Below, piece by piece: positions 54,329 to 62,611 of a stretch of 64,000 nt of DNA. The stretch is taken from the NCBI GenBank assembly GCA_002840975.1, contig PHDN01000021.1, positions 1 to 64,000 of the forward strand. The letters are read 5' to 3'. This DNA comes from Bacteroidetes bacterium HGW-Bacteroidetes-16. Its GTDB lineage: Bacteria > Bacteroidota > Bacteroidia > Bacteroidales > F082. The translations under genes were made by a program, and so were the position numbers. Below the pieces are notes generated by a model. The model did no database searches and had not been told where the DNA came from. It saw only the letters and a program-made list of their open reading frames with translations. How positions within the stretch are numbered: position 1 is the stretch's first letter; each line of letters begins with the position of its first letter.

Positions 54329-56707
54329 TTATAGTTTATACCGTTTGGCCATGAGGCGAATTGAGAAGGTGGCGAAGGTTACAACAGTCACCGAACTGAT
54401 GGGCATGAGGATGGCCGCGATGATTGGAGAGAGCAAACCTTGGACCGCGAAATAGAGTCCGACGAGGTTATACAGAAACGAAATGATGAAGCTTAAAATC
54501 ACTACCCGAATGGCCAGTTTTGAAAACCCAAAGAAGGAGGGAAGCCGCTCAAATTGTTTCGATTCGATGATCCCATCACAAGCTGGCGAAAAGCTGTAAA
54601 TGTCGTCGGCTATGGTCAAACCCACGCTGCTTTCCATTAACGCTCCCGCATCATTCAACCCATCTCCAACCATGAGTACTTTTTTTCCGTTACCTATTAA
54701 TTGTTCGATAAACGACATTTTATCCTGTGGGCTTTGGTTGAACCGGAGGTATTCGTTGTTGCCAAATAAAGGTCCGAGGTTGTTTTTCTCACTATCGTTG
54801 TCGCCTGAAAGTAAATACAAAACATGGTTCTTCGAGAGTTCCCGGATGACGGACTCTAATCCGGGGCGATAGGAATTTGCGATACTAAAATACCCCGCGA
54901 CAGAATGATTAATAAAACAATATACATTGCTCGTGTTGGGTGCATCATCCGCTTTTCCTGTGACAAACTTTTTCGAGCCCAGGTTGATCCTCGTTTCATT
55001 TACAACACCTGAAATGCCCATGGATGGAATTTCCTGATAGTCGCTTATTTCAAAGCGTTGATCACCCGCGATGCTTTCCTTAATACAAGTGCTTAATGGG
55101 TGACTGGAGTGGGATGCCAGAAATTTGATTTTCAATAAGTCTTCACCGCTAAGGTTATCCCCAACAAACCGGATGTCCATACTTTTGTTCAGGGTAATTG
55201 TGCCCGTTTTATCAAAGACGATGGTGTCAATTTTACTCAGGTTCTCGATTGCCTCCGTGTTTTTAATATAAAAACCTGCTCTTCCAAAAACACGCATGGT
55301 ACTACCAAAAGTAAATGGAACCGTGAGGGCCAACGCGCAGGGACAAGCGATAATTAAAACAGATGTAAACGCATACAAGGCCAGGGAAGGATTATAAAAA
55401 AGCCAGTATATACCCGCCGTAATACCGATGGCCAGGATAATGATTGTAAAGTATTCACTTACTTTGTTTATAATACTGCCAAGGGAACTATCGGGTTTGC
55501 CGAACCCTTTGTCCTGGTTCCAGAGTTGGGTAAGGTAGCTTTGTTCTACCTGATGAATTACTTCTAATTCAATGGAACTGCCCGACTGTCGCCCTCCCGC
55601 GTAAATCATCTCGCCAATTTTTTTTGGAACAGGAATCGATTCGCCGGTTACAAATGAATAATCAATGTTTGCAACTCCCGAAAGAAGAATGGCATCTGCC
55701 GGAATTAATTCCTGGTTTCGGATGAGAATCCGGTGGCCTTTTTCTAGTTTGCTCAAAGGAATACTCTGCTCGGCGGAACCTGAAACCAGGGTAACTGCAA
55801 CCGGAAAATAGCTTTTATAATCCCGCTCAAACGACAATGCCTGATATGTTTTACCCTGGTACCATTTACCAATCAACAGAAAAAATACCAGTCCGATAAG
55901 CGAATCCATATAACCGATACCTTGTACAGTGACAATTTCGTAAGTGCTTTGTAAAAAGAGGGTGAAAATGCCCAAAGTGATGGGGAGATCAATGTTGATT
56001 ATTTTATGCTTCAGACCTTTAAAAGCGGATAAATAATAGTCGTTCGCACTGTAAAACACTACCGGCAAAGCCAATATAAAACTCATCACTCCAAAGAAAC
56101 CGGTAAATAAACTCCCCAATTGATCTCCTCCCGGGAGATACTCAGGGAATTTGTATAACATCACATTCATGAAGCTAAATCCGGAAATACCAATTTTGAT
56201 CAGCAGAGTACGGTTGCTGTGGGTTTCTTTTTTGTCGAGTTTGGCAAGGTTAATTTCAGGAACGTAATGGATGGAAGCAAGCATTTCAACCAATTGCCGC
56301 AAGGTAATTTCTCTGTTGTTAAAGGTGATGTTGACTGTTTTTACAGGGAAATTCACTAAGGATTGGCTAACACCTGAATGGAGTGTGTGCAGGTTTTCGA
56401 GTAGCCAGATACACGATGCACAATGAATGGTTGGGATATACAAGCGAACCACGCAAATGCCTCCATCAGAAAATGTGAGTAATTTTTCCGCGATTTCTTC
56501 ATTATCAAGAAAGGCAAATTTTTGGTTGTTGATGGTTTTTTCTAACTTAATGCCTGCCATGGGCTGGATTTCATAATATTTTTCCAGCTGACTTTTATTA
56601 AGTATCTGATAGACAGTGCTGCATCCATGGCAACAGAATGTTTTTTCGTTCCAGAGAACAGGCTGACTTCCGCAATCTTCGCCGCAATGAATGCAGGGTG
56701 TGCCCAT
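54329..56707 (-). CDS. ccoI: copper-translocating P1B-type ATPase (CcoI-like)
   Basis: A 792-residue copper exporter that supplies copper for cbb3 assembly. Order: Cys-rich N terminus (CIHCGEDCG, FCCHGCSTVY), HMA-like domain with IPTIHCASCIWLLENL, paired helices, the actuator TGES (FVTGESIPVP), CPC metal channel in IIACPCALALTVP, phosphorylation site FDKTGTIT, HP motif ASHSSHPLSTC, and GDGLNDAGALM. The gene overlaps DUF3365 by one base, so they are probably one transcript. Confidence 0.95.
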   Translation of the reverse strand: MGTPCIHCGEDCGSQPVLWNEKTFCCHGCSTVYQILNKSQLEKYYEIQPMAGIKLEKTINNQKFAFLDNEEIAEKLLTFSDGGICVVRLYIPTIHCASCIWLLENLHTLHSGVSQSLVNFPVKTVNITFNNREITLRQLVEMLASIHYVPEINLAKLDKKETHSNRTLLIKIGISGFSFMNVMLYKFPEYLPGGDQLGSLFTGFFGVMSFILALPVVFYSANDYYLSAFKGLKHKIINIDLPITLGIFTLFLQSTYEIVTVQGIGYMDSLIGLVFFLLIGKWYQGKTYQALSFERDYKSYFPVAVTLVSGSAEQSIPLSKLEKGHRILIRNQELIPADAILLSGVANIDYSFVTGESIPVPKKIGEMIYAGGRQSGSSIELEVIHQVEQSYLTQLWNQDKGFGKPDSSLGSIINKVSEYFTIIILAIGITAGIYWLFYNPSLALYAFTSVLIIACPCALALTVPFTFGSTMRVFGRAGFYIKNTEAIENLSKIDTIVFDKTGTITLNKSMDIRFVGDNLSGEDLLKIKFLASHSSHPLSTCIKESIAGDQRFEISDYQEIPSMGISGVVNETRINLGSKKFVTGKADDAPNTSNVYCFINHSVAGYFSIANSYRPGLESVIRELSKNHVLYLLSGDNDSEKNNLGPLFGNNEYLRFNQSPQDKMSFIEQLIGNGKKVLMVGDGLNDAGALMESSVGLTIADDIYSFSPACDGIIESKQFERLPSFFGFSKLAIRVVILSFIISFLYNLVGLYFAVQGLLSPIIAAILMPISSVTVVTFATFSIRLMAKRYKL

Positions 56708-57426
56708 TATGGTTTGTCGTTCTTGATCAGAATATGATTAAAGGTAATGGCCCACATTCCCCGTGGTTGACCCACTTCAAAATCAATGGCTTTGTCGTCG
56801 GGATAAAGTGCTCTTATTTTGGTAGCAACGTCATTTGGAATATCAACATACGGCTTTCCATGGCAAACCATACATTCTTGTTTAACATCAATGAGTTTGT
56901 AATAAACCGGATGCCCGTCCTTATCAACATCGACCCTTGTTTTAGGAATAGCTTTTTGAATATATCCCATGACATATTCCTTATACACTGTGTTTTCGAA
57001 GTCATTTGTTTCATTATCGGGGTTGCGGTTTTTTTTTGCCACACGTTTAACTCCAACGTTCAGCACCCGTGCAAGCGAATCGGTGATGGGAATGGCCTGT
57101 GTATTACAAAATTCGAGGGCATACAAAGGACCCCCTTTTTGAAGGGCTTCCATCAGTGCCGACTTAATGCCAAACATGGATTTGTGTACCAATACGGCTC
57201 CTTGTACCATCAACTCCCGGTGCAAACTGTCGCTTAAATTTGGGTAAACCATTACCTCATTTTCTTTAACTGACTGCTGATTTTCTTTTGCAGGTTGCTG
57301 ATTTTCTTTTGCAGGTTGCTGATTTTCTTTTGAGGTTTGCTGATTTTCTTTTGTTTGCTCTTTGTGTTGGAGGCATCCCGAGAACAGGGTGGCGTAGAGA
57401 AGAAATAGGAGGGAGATTGTTTTCAT
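56707..57426 (-). CDS. DUF3365 (Tll0287-like) haem lipoprotein
   Basis: A 239-residue lipoprotein (LLYATLFSGCLQH, lipobox Cys 18). Residues 27-54 are four tandem seven-residue repeats ENQQxxK. A DUF3365 domain follows (SDSLHRELMVQGAVLVHKSM), with a c-type haem motif CMVCHGKPY (about residues 157-165), as in the Tll0287 haem sensor/electron-transfer family. It could sense redox, oxygen or copper state or shuttle electrons (inference). Its stop overlaps the ccoI start by one base, tying it to cbb3 maturation. Confidence 0.8.
   Translation of the reverse strand: MKTISLLFLLYATLFSGCLQHKEQTKENQQTSKENQQPAKENQQPAKENQQSVKENEVMVYPNLSDSLHRELMVQGAVLVHKSMFGIKSALMEALQKGGPLYALEFCNTQAIPITDSLARVLNVGVKRVAKKNRNPDNETNDFENTVYKEYVMGYIQKAIPKTRVDVDKDGHPVYYKLIDVKQECMVCHGKPYVDIPNDVATKIRALYPDDKAIDFEVGQPRGMWAITFNHILIKNDKP
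57265..57348 (-). repeat. four tandem 21-bp repeats
   Basis: Within the DUF3365 gene, four consecutive 21-base units encode ENQQ followed by two variable residues and K. The high identity between units suggests recent expansion and possible length variation. Confidence 0.85.
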
Positions 57427-57438
57427 GTGAAATAATAC

Positions 57439-57888
57439 TTATGGTATGATAGCAATAATTTTTCCAATAAAGCGTAAATCGTGCCCTGCAAGCGGATGAT
57501 TGAAATCCAGGGTGACATATTCCTTTCCGATGGCAATTATTTCGCCATGGTGTTTATTCCCATCGTCATCGGTCATGGGGATGACATTGCCCTTTTGAAG
57601 CATGTTTTCATCAATTTTCCCATCCGTTTGAAAAGTATCTATTGGCAAATCAAACACGGCATAGGGGTCGGTGGAGCCGTATGCGTTTTCAGCACCGATG
57701 ACGAAGTCAAACGAGTCACCAGTGTTGAGATGAACCAGTTTTTGCTCAAAATCCGGAAGCAACTGGTTGTTTCCCAGAGTAAGTGTTACAGGTTTGTCTT
57801 CAGGTACCAATTCCATCGTTTTCCCCGTCTGAACACTCATCAGCGAGTAGGTTACCTGAATATTTTTTAAAGAATTTTTTTGTTTCAT
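57439..57888 (-). CDS. FKBP-type peptidyl-prolyl isomerase (SlyD-like)
   Basis: A 149-residue SlyD-type isomerase. The FKBP fold includes VTYSLMSVQTGKTMELVPED; an inserted flap domain follows, with GDSFDFVIGAENAYGSTDPY. There is no metal-binding His-rich tail. ATG 57888 is a normal start. It helps protein folding; placement beside oxidase assembly genes is suggestive only. It lies 12 bases before the DUF3365 gene. Confidence 0.88.
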   Translation of the reverse strand: MKQKNSLKNIQVTYSLMSVQTGKTMELVPEDKPVTLTLGNNQLLPDFEQKLVHLNTGDSFDFVIGAENAYGSTDPYAVFDLPIDTFQTDGKIDENMLQKGNVIPMTDDDGNKHHGEIIAIGKEYVTLDFNHPLAGHDLRFIGKIIAIIP

Positions 57889-57925
57889 AATGACATTGAA
57901 TCCATTGCAAAAGTACTACAATGTT

Positions 57926-58693
57926 TTAGAATAAAACCATCAGCGAAGGGATGAAAAAGAGGCTCTCTCCAATCATACGGTATCGGGAGTTACGAGAAAA
58001 ATATCGGGGAAAAAGCACGATGGCAAGCAATCCCAAATTGATGGCCAGCAGGAGGATGGCCCCATATTTTATGGCGGGCTGATGGCTTAAAAAAGACAAT
58101 CCCGGAAGGAATATAAGAACACTGATTAAAACAATGAGGATGATGTATTTACCACGAATCAATCCAAGAGTTGTGGCGAACGAATGGTTGCCATCATGAA
58201 CATCGTCATAGTACTCAAACCAGGAAGCGATGGCTCCCTCACTCCAAACCAGCATGGTCAACAACAGCAAAATGATGATTAAATGGCAGGAAACGGGTTG
58301 GGTTGAAAGCCAAAGAGGAACAAACCATATTCCGGTTACATACACCACCGCAATCACCAATTCTTTTGGGATAAGCATTCGCCACTTGTCAGGCAGAATG
58401 TTAATTGCCGCAAAATATACAACAACCAATCCGGCCAATGCCAGGCTAAAAAGGATGATTTGTTTTTGGAAATACAGGATACTCATCGCCAGGGTGAGCA
58501 TTCCAAAGCAAAGTACAGCTATCGTCAGAATTTTAGCGTTTATATAATGAAATTGATGTCTGGCCGACATGGCTTTTCCCTTTAGTTTTATTGAATCGAA
58601 TAAATGATCAAGCGTGTAAACAACCCAAACGGCCATTGGCAAAACAAACCACCAAGCTTCAGGAACCGATGCCCGGGTTAGTTTCACCGCCAT
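57926..58693 (-). CDS. UbiA-like membrane protein, N terminus uncertain
   Basis: A 255-residue protein with about eight helices, similar by eye to Bacteroidota UbiA-like proteins (WVVYTLDHLFDSIKLKGKAM with the Asp residues of the first prenyl-binding motif). Its function is unknown. ATG 58693 is the only standard start, but in-frame residues upstream (IQHLSLDVVAGALCTGV) look like the missing first half of helix I and are preceded by no ATG, GTG or TTG before a stop at 58780. An ATT at 58762 could be a rare start, or a frameshift may exist. Confidence 0.6.
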   Translation of the reverse strand: MAVKLTRASVPEAWWFVLPMAVWVVYTLDHLFDSIKLKGKAMSARHQFHYINAKILTIAVLCFGMLTLAMSILYFQKQIILFSLALAGLVVVYFAAINILPDKWRMLIPKELVIAVVYVTGIWFVPLWLSTQPVSCHLIIILLLLTMLVWSEGAIASWFEYYDDVHDGNHSFATTLGLIRGKYIILIVLISVLIFLPGLSFLSHQPAIKYGAILLLAINLGLLAIVLFPRYFSRNSRYRMIGESLFFIPSLMVLF

Positions 58694-58857
58694 TACACCG
58701 GTACAAAGTGCACCCGCAACAACATCGAGGCTTAGGTGTTGGATATATTGAGTAGTTTTAATAGCGTCAGGTCGGGTTTAAAATCAATACAAATTGAAAA
58801 GTCAATTATTTTTATCAGTCGGATGATCCCCAAAAGTAACTCTATTGCAGGAATAAA

Positions 58858-58892
58858 AAAAGCCCTTTGCATCAGGTGTGAAAAGGGCTTTT
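58858..58892 (-). terminator. rho-independent terminator after actF
   Basis: AAAAGCCCTTT/AAAGGGCTTTT stem followed by T on the minus strand, 17 bases after the actF stop. It ends the alternative complex III operon. Confidence 0.88.
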
Positions 58893-58908
58893 AATGGCGA
58901 TCGTTTTA

Positions 58909-60099
58909 TTAAAAGTGTTCTTCGGTTGTACTCTCAAGTAGGTAAGGATGGTTTTTTGGAATCAGGGGCATTTTCGATAATGAATAGCCTGTTACCAAAC
59001 CAAATAATCCGGTAAAGCCGATAAAGGTTCCGACTTCGATAAGAGAAATAGCGTGTTTAAGTTCGATGCTGGGCATAATGGACATGTACAACTCTACCCA
59101 CTGTCCAACGATGAGCACAAGTACAGCGAACAACACAAGGTTTTCATTTTTAGCCACCCGGTTCCACATCAGGAAAAGAAATGGGAACGCCCAGTTCACG
59201 AGCAGTTCAGTATAAAACATGGTTTTGTATTCACCCATTTCGCGGGGCACATAATAAATGGTTTCTTCAGGAATGTTGGCGTACCAAATCAACAAGTATT
59301 GCGACAGCCACATGTAAGCCCATATAATACTCAGTGCGAAAATGTACCGTGAAAAGTTGGCGATGTGTTCTTTGGTGAGCATGGGCAGATAGCCAAGTTT
59401 ACGCAGGATGATGGCGATAGCGGCAATCGCGGCTACTCCATGGAAAAAGGCGCTAATAAATTTTTTCACCACATAAATAGTGCTGTACCAGTGCGGATCG
59501 AGCGACATGAGCCAGTCGATGCTGAAGAGTGAAAACGAGAAGGCGAAAACAAAAATGAATACTTTTGAACTGAACTCAATTTTACTAAAATAAGCAACAC
59601 CACCCACCTTATCCTCACGCAACGACAGGCTCTTGATACGGTAAGTGAGAAAAATCCATAATCCGAAAAAAACGACAAAACGCAGTGCGAAAAAAGGCAG
59701 GTTCAGGTAGGGTGCTTTGTGCTGAAGCAATGGATCTTGTGCTACGGCATCAGCATGTGTCCAATGGTATAAATCGTGAACTCCCAGAAACATCAGGGCA
59801 AACAACACAAAACTAACAATCAGGTAGTTGCTCATGGCTTGTGGAATGCGCAAATAGGCCGCCGACCAACCCGACTGGGTTACCGCCTGGATGGCCATCC
59901 AAAACAAGGCACCCATTGCTATCGAAAGAAAATAATAATTATTCAGCAATAAGTTTGCCCAGGTCCTGGTTCCGTTGTCTGTGACAAAACCTGCGATTAC
60001 AGAGATAACACCCAGCACGATCATAACAAGCATGATCAATTTAAATTTGCCACTGAGTTGTACTTTTTTATCCATGTCGGTGATTTTAATGTGAATCAT
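58909..60099 (-). CDS. actF: alternative complex III subunit F
   Basis: A 396-residue subunit with about ten helices, homologous to ActC but smaller. Helical segments such as LIMLVMIVLGVISVIAGFVT and YHWTHADAVAQDPLLQHKAP are characteristic. It contributes to the membrane anchor of the quinol:cytochrome c oxidoreductase. ATG 60099 or 60075 (MDKKVQLSGKFKLI) are both possible. It lies two bases after actE. Confidence 0.9.
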   Translation of the reverse strand: MIHIKITDMDKKVQLSGKFKLIMLVMIVLGVISVIAGFVTDNGTRTWANLLLNNYYFLSIAMGALFWMAIQAVTQSGWSAAYLRIPQAMSNYLIVSFVLFALMFLGVHDLYHWTHADAVAQDPLLQHKAPYLNLPFFALRFVVFFGLWIFLTYRIKSLSLREDKVGGVAYFSKIEFSSKVFIFVFAFSFSLFSIDWLMSLDPHWYSTIYVVKKFISAFFHGVAAIAAIAIILRKLGYLPMLTKEHIANFSRYIFALSIIWAYMWLSQYLLIWYANIPEETIYYVPREMGEYKTMFYTELLVNWAFPFLFLMWNRVAKNENLVLFAVLVLIVGQWVELYMSIMPSIELKHAISLIEVGTFIGFTGLFGLVTGYSLSKMPLIPKNHPYLLESTTEEHF

Positions 60100-60101
60100 G
60101 T

Positions 60102-60680
60102 TTAGTTGGAAAGGCTTCTGATATAATTAATAATCTTCCACCGTTTTTCCGGCGCGATCTGTGATCCGTGAGGACCCATGAGTCCGGAAATGGATCCCAT
60201 GGTGATGACATAATACAATTCTCCATCGGGTTTCGATGTAACAAAGGTTTCGACAAGCGATCGGGGTTTGGCGGGAAACAGGCCGCTGGTGTACAAATAA
60301 CCATCGCCTTTTCCCAGATCTCCATGGCAGTCAACACAAAAAATCGTGTAAAGCCGTCTACCCTCTGAAATCGTACCCGTATCGCCAGCCAACGGATTAA
60401 CAAGCTGTACGCCAGCCAGTGTTTGGTTTACGACCCTGTCGGTAATAGTCGCCCCCGGGTATGGAAAAGGCATGTGACCTCGTGCAACAGCACCTGCCAC
60501 AGGCATTTGGTTGGTCAGGCTGTCGCGGAAGATCGGATTTGGAGAGTAGGCTTTATAGTATTTGGTGTAATACATATCACGCACCCCCATGTAATCGTAA
60601 CCGGGATTGTTTTTATCCTTGTTGCACGATAACAACGCGAAAGGAATGATCATCAGGGTTAAAAAACGTAAGAATTTCAT
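60102..60680 (-). CDS. actE: alternative complex III subunit E, monohaem cytochrome c lipoprotein
   Basis: A 192-residue lipoprotein (MKFLRFLTLMIIPFALLSCN, lipobox Cys) with one cytochrome c domain: haem motif FCVDCHGDLGKGDGYL; likely axial Met in VITMGSISGLMGPHG. It accepts electrons from the iron-sulphur chain of ActB. ATG 60680 gives a clean lipoprotein signal; ATGs at 60701 and 60707 would overlap actD. It lies 13 bases after actD. Confidence 0.9.
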   Translation of the reverse strand: MKFLRFLTLMIIPFALLSCNKDKNNPGYDYMGVRDMYYTKYYKAYSPNPIFRDSLTNQMPVAGAVARGHMPFPYPGATITDRVVNQTLAGVQLVNPLAGDTGTISEGRRLYTIFCVDCHGDLGKGDGYLYTSGLFPAKPRSLVETFVTSKPDGELYYVITMGSISGLMGPHGSQIAPEKRWKIINYIRSLSN

Positions 60681-60693
60681 CTTGAAGGATTTT

Positions 60694-61221
60694 TTACTCA
60701 TGGTCATTTACTGTTGATTCTTTTATTTCAGTGGCCCCGGTTTCTTTAAGCATCTTCATCAAATGCTTTGTTTCCTGGTCGTTCATGTCCTCAGTATTGG
60801 CAATCACAAGAACAAATTTGTCTTCCGTGGATCTGGGATCAGGCAAAACAACCTGCTTTCCTGGAAACATTTTTTCCCTGCCAAGGTAGGTCAGAAAGGT
60901 CAATAAGGTTCCGATAAAAATAGTCCCGACAAACATAATGATGATGAATGACAGGGTGTTAAGTGGCTTTCCGCCAAATTTCAAAGGGTAGCTTACCACC
61001 GACATCCAGTAAAGCATCATAAAGATGGCCACAGCCCCGACAGCACCATATACAAAAGTTGCGTATGGCAACCGGGTGGTTAGCTTAAGCCGCGACCAGA
61101 TACCATGAATGGGAAATGGAGAATATACATCAGCTACAACAATGCCATCGGCTTGTAGTTTGTCGATAGCATGCAGCAACACGTCCTCATCTTCGTAAAT
61201 GCCCAGTATATTAGTTTTCAT
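60694..61221 (-). CDS. actD: alternative complex III subunit D (DUF3341)
   Basis: A 175-residue subunit: an N-terminal cytoplasmic domain (GIYEDEDVLLHAIDKLQADG), then two helices (YGAVGAVAIFMMLYWMSVVS and FIIIMFVGTIFIGTLLTFLT). The DUF3341 family is the ActD subunit. It overlaps actC by 11 bases and precedes actE. Confidence 0.93.
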   Translation of the reverse strand: MKTNILGIYEDEDVLLHAIDKLQADGIVVADVYSPFPIHGIWSRLKLTTRLPYATFVYGAVGAVAIFMMLYWMSVVSYPLKFGGKPLNTLSFIIIMFVGTIFIGTLLTFLTYLGREKMFPGKQVVLPDPRSTEDKFVLVIANTEDMNDQETKHLMKMLKETGATEIKESTVNDHE

Positions 61222-62587
61222 CTGTAAATGATTTTAACGTGGTTGTTTCTTTTAATACTCCTTTCACCTCACTGATAGCAATGGTTGGTAGCCAGCGGAA
61301 AAATGCAAGTACGCCTAAGACAAATAATCCAATGGTGCCGACAAAAGCCGCTACTTCAGTCATGGTTGGCGAATAGGTTGCCCAGGTAGCAGGTAAAAAG
61401 TCTTTGGAAAGTGAAGTCACCACGATGACATACCGTTCGAACCACATTCCAATGTTGATAAAGATAGACATGATAAATACGATAGCGATGTTTTTTCGAA
61501 TGGCCTTAAACCAGAATAATTGAGGAATAATGGCGTTGCAGGTAATCATCGTCCAATACGCAAATGTGTAATCACCCGTGACCCTGTTTTTCATGAAGGT
61601 AAAGAGTTCATATTCAGATCCTGAATACCAGGCAGTGAATAGCTCCGTCATGTAGGCTGTGGCCATGATAAGTGAAATAAATGTCAATATCCGGGTAATG
61701 GCGTCAAGGTGGCCATCTGTTACATAATCCTTAAAACTGTATAATTTTCTAAGAATGATCATCAACGTGAGTACCATGCCAAATCCTGAAAAAATTGCAC
61801 CTATAACAAAATAAGGAGGGAAAATAGTGGTATGCCATCCCGGTACAACGGATACTGAGAAGTCCATAGAAACAATGGAGTGTACCGAAACTACCAATGG
61901 AGCTGCCATTCCTCCCAGGAGCAAAGCGGCAGTCTCGAACCGCAGCCAGCTTTTAGCATTCCCAATCCATCCAAAACTCATGGCGCCATAGATTTTTTTC
62001 TTTATTTTGGAAGCTGTTGATTCGCGAATGGTAGCAAAATCTGGAATCATGCCCATGTACCAAAACAAAGCAGAAGCCATGAAATAGGTACTGATAGCCA
62101 CTACATCCCAAAACAGGGGTGAGTTAAAATTATCCCAAAGGGGGCCACGGGTATTCCAGTAAGGGAAAATAAAGAACCCATCCCAGATTCTACCCATGTG
62201 AAGCAGGGGGAACAATCCTGCAGCCATCACGGCAAATATGGTCATGGCTTCGGCTGCCCTGTTAATCGATGTCCGCCATTTTTGACGCAGGATGAGCAGG
62301 AATATCGAAAAGGCCGTTCCTGCATGTCCGATACCGATCCACCAAACAAAATTGATAATGGCATATCCCCAGGCTACGTTGTTGTTTAATCCCCAGGCTC
62401 CGATACCCGTGGAAATGGTGTTGTAAAATCCCCAGGAACCCCATGCCATGGCGATGATTGCAAGCCCTGCCGTAACCCACCACCAAATTGGTGTGGGCGC
62501 ATCGAGTGGCCGCAGCACATCCCTGCTCACATCGCTGTAGGTCTTGTTTCCCTTTATTAATATTCCTCTTACTCTGGTATTGTACAT
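61211..62587 (-). CDS. actC: alternative complex III subunit C (NrfD-like)
   Basis: A 458-residue integral membrane subunit of the NrfD/PsrC type with ten helices. Conserved pieces are NFVWWIGIGHAGTAFSIFLL, GRIWDGFFIFPYWNTRGPLW and MDFSVSVVPGWHTTIFPPYF. It binds menaquinol and may conduct protons. It lies between actB (24-base gap) and actD. Confidence 0.95.
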   Translation of the reverse strand: MYNTRVRGILIKGNKTYSDVSRDVLRPLDAPTPIWWWVTAGLAIIAMAWGSWGFYNTISTGIGAWGLNNNVAWGYAIINFVWWIGIGHAGTAFSIFLLILRQKWRTSINRAAEAMTIFAVMAAGLFPLLHMGRIWDGFFIFPYWNTRGPLWDNFNSPLFWDVVAISTYFMASALFWYMGMIPDFATIRESTASKIKKKIYGAMSFGWIGNAKSWLRFETAALLLGGMAAPLVVSVHSIVSMDFSVSVVPGWHTTIFPPYFVIGAIFSGFGMVLTLMIILRKLYSFKDYVTDGHLDAITRILTFISLIMATAYMTELFTAWYSGSEYELFTFMKNRVTGDYTFAYWTMITCNAIIPQLFWFKAIRKNIAIVFIMSIFINIGMWFERYVIVVTSLSKDFLPATWATYSPTMTEVAAFVGTIGLFVLGVLAFFRWLPTIAISEVKGVLKETTTLKSFTDEN

Positions 62588-62611
62588 GTTATCAGTTTTT
62601 TTTGTTCAATA

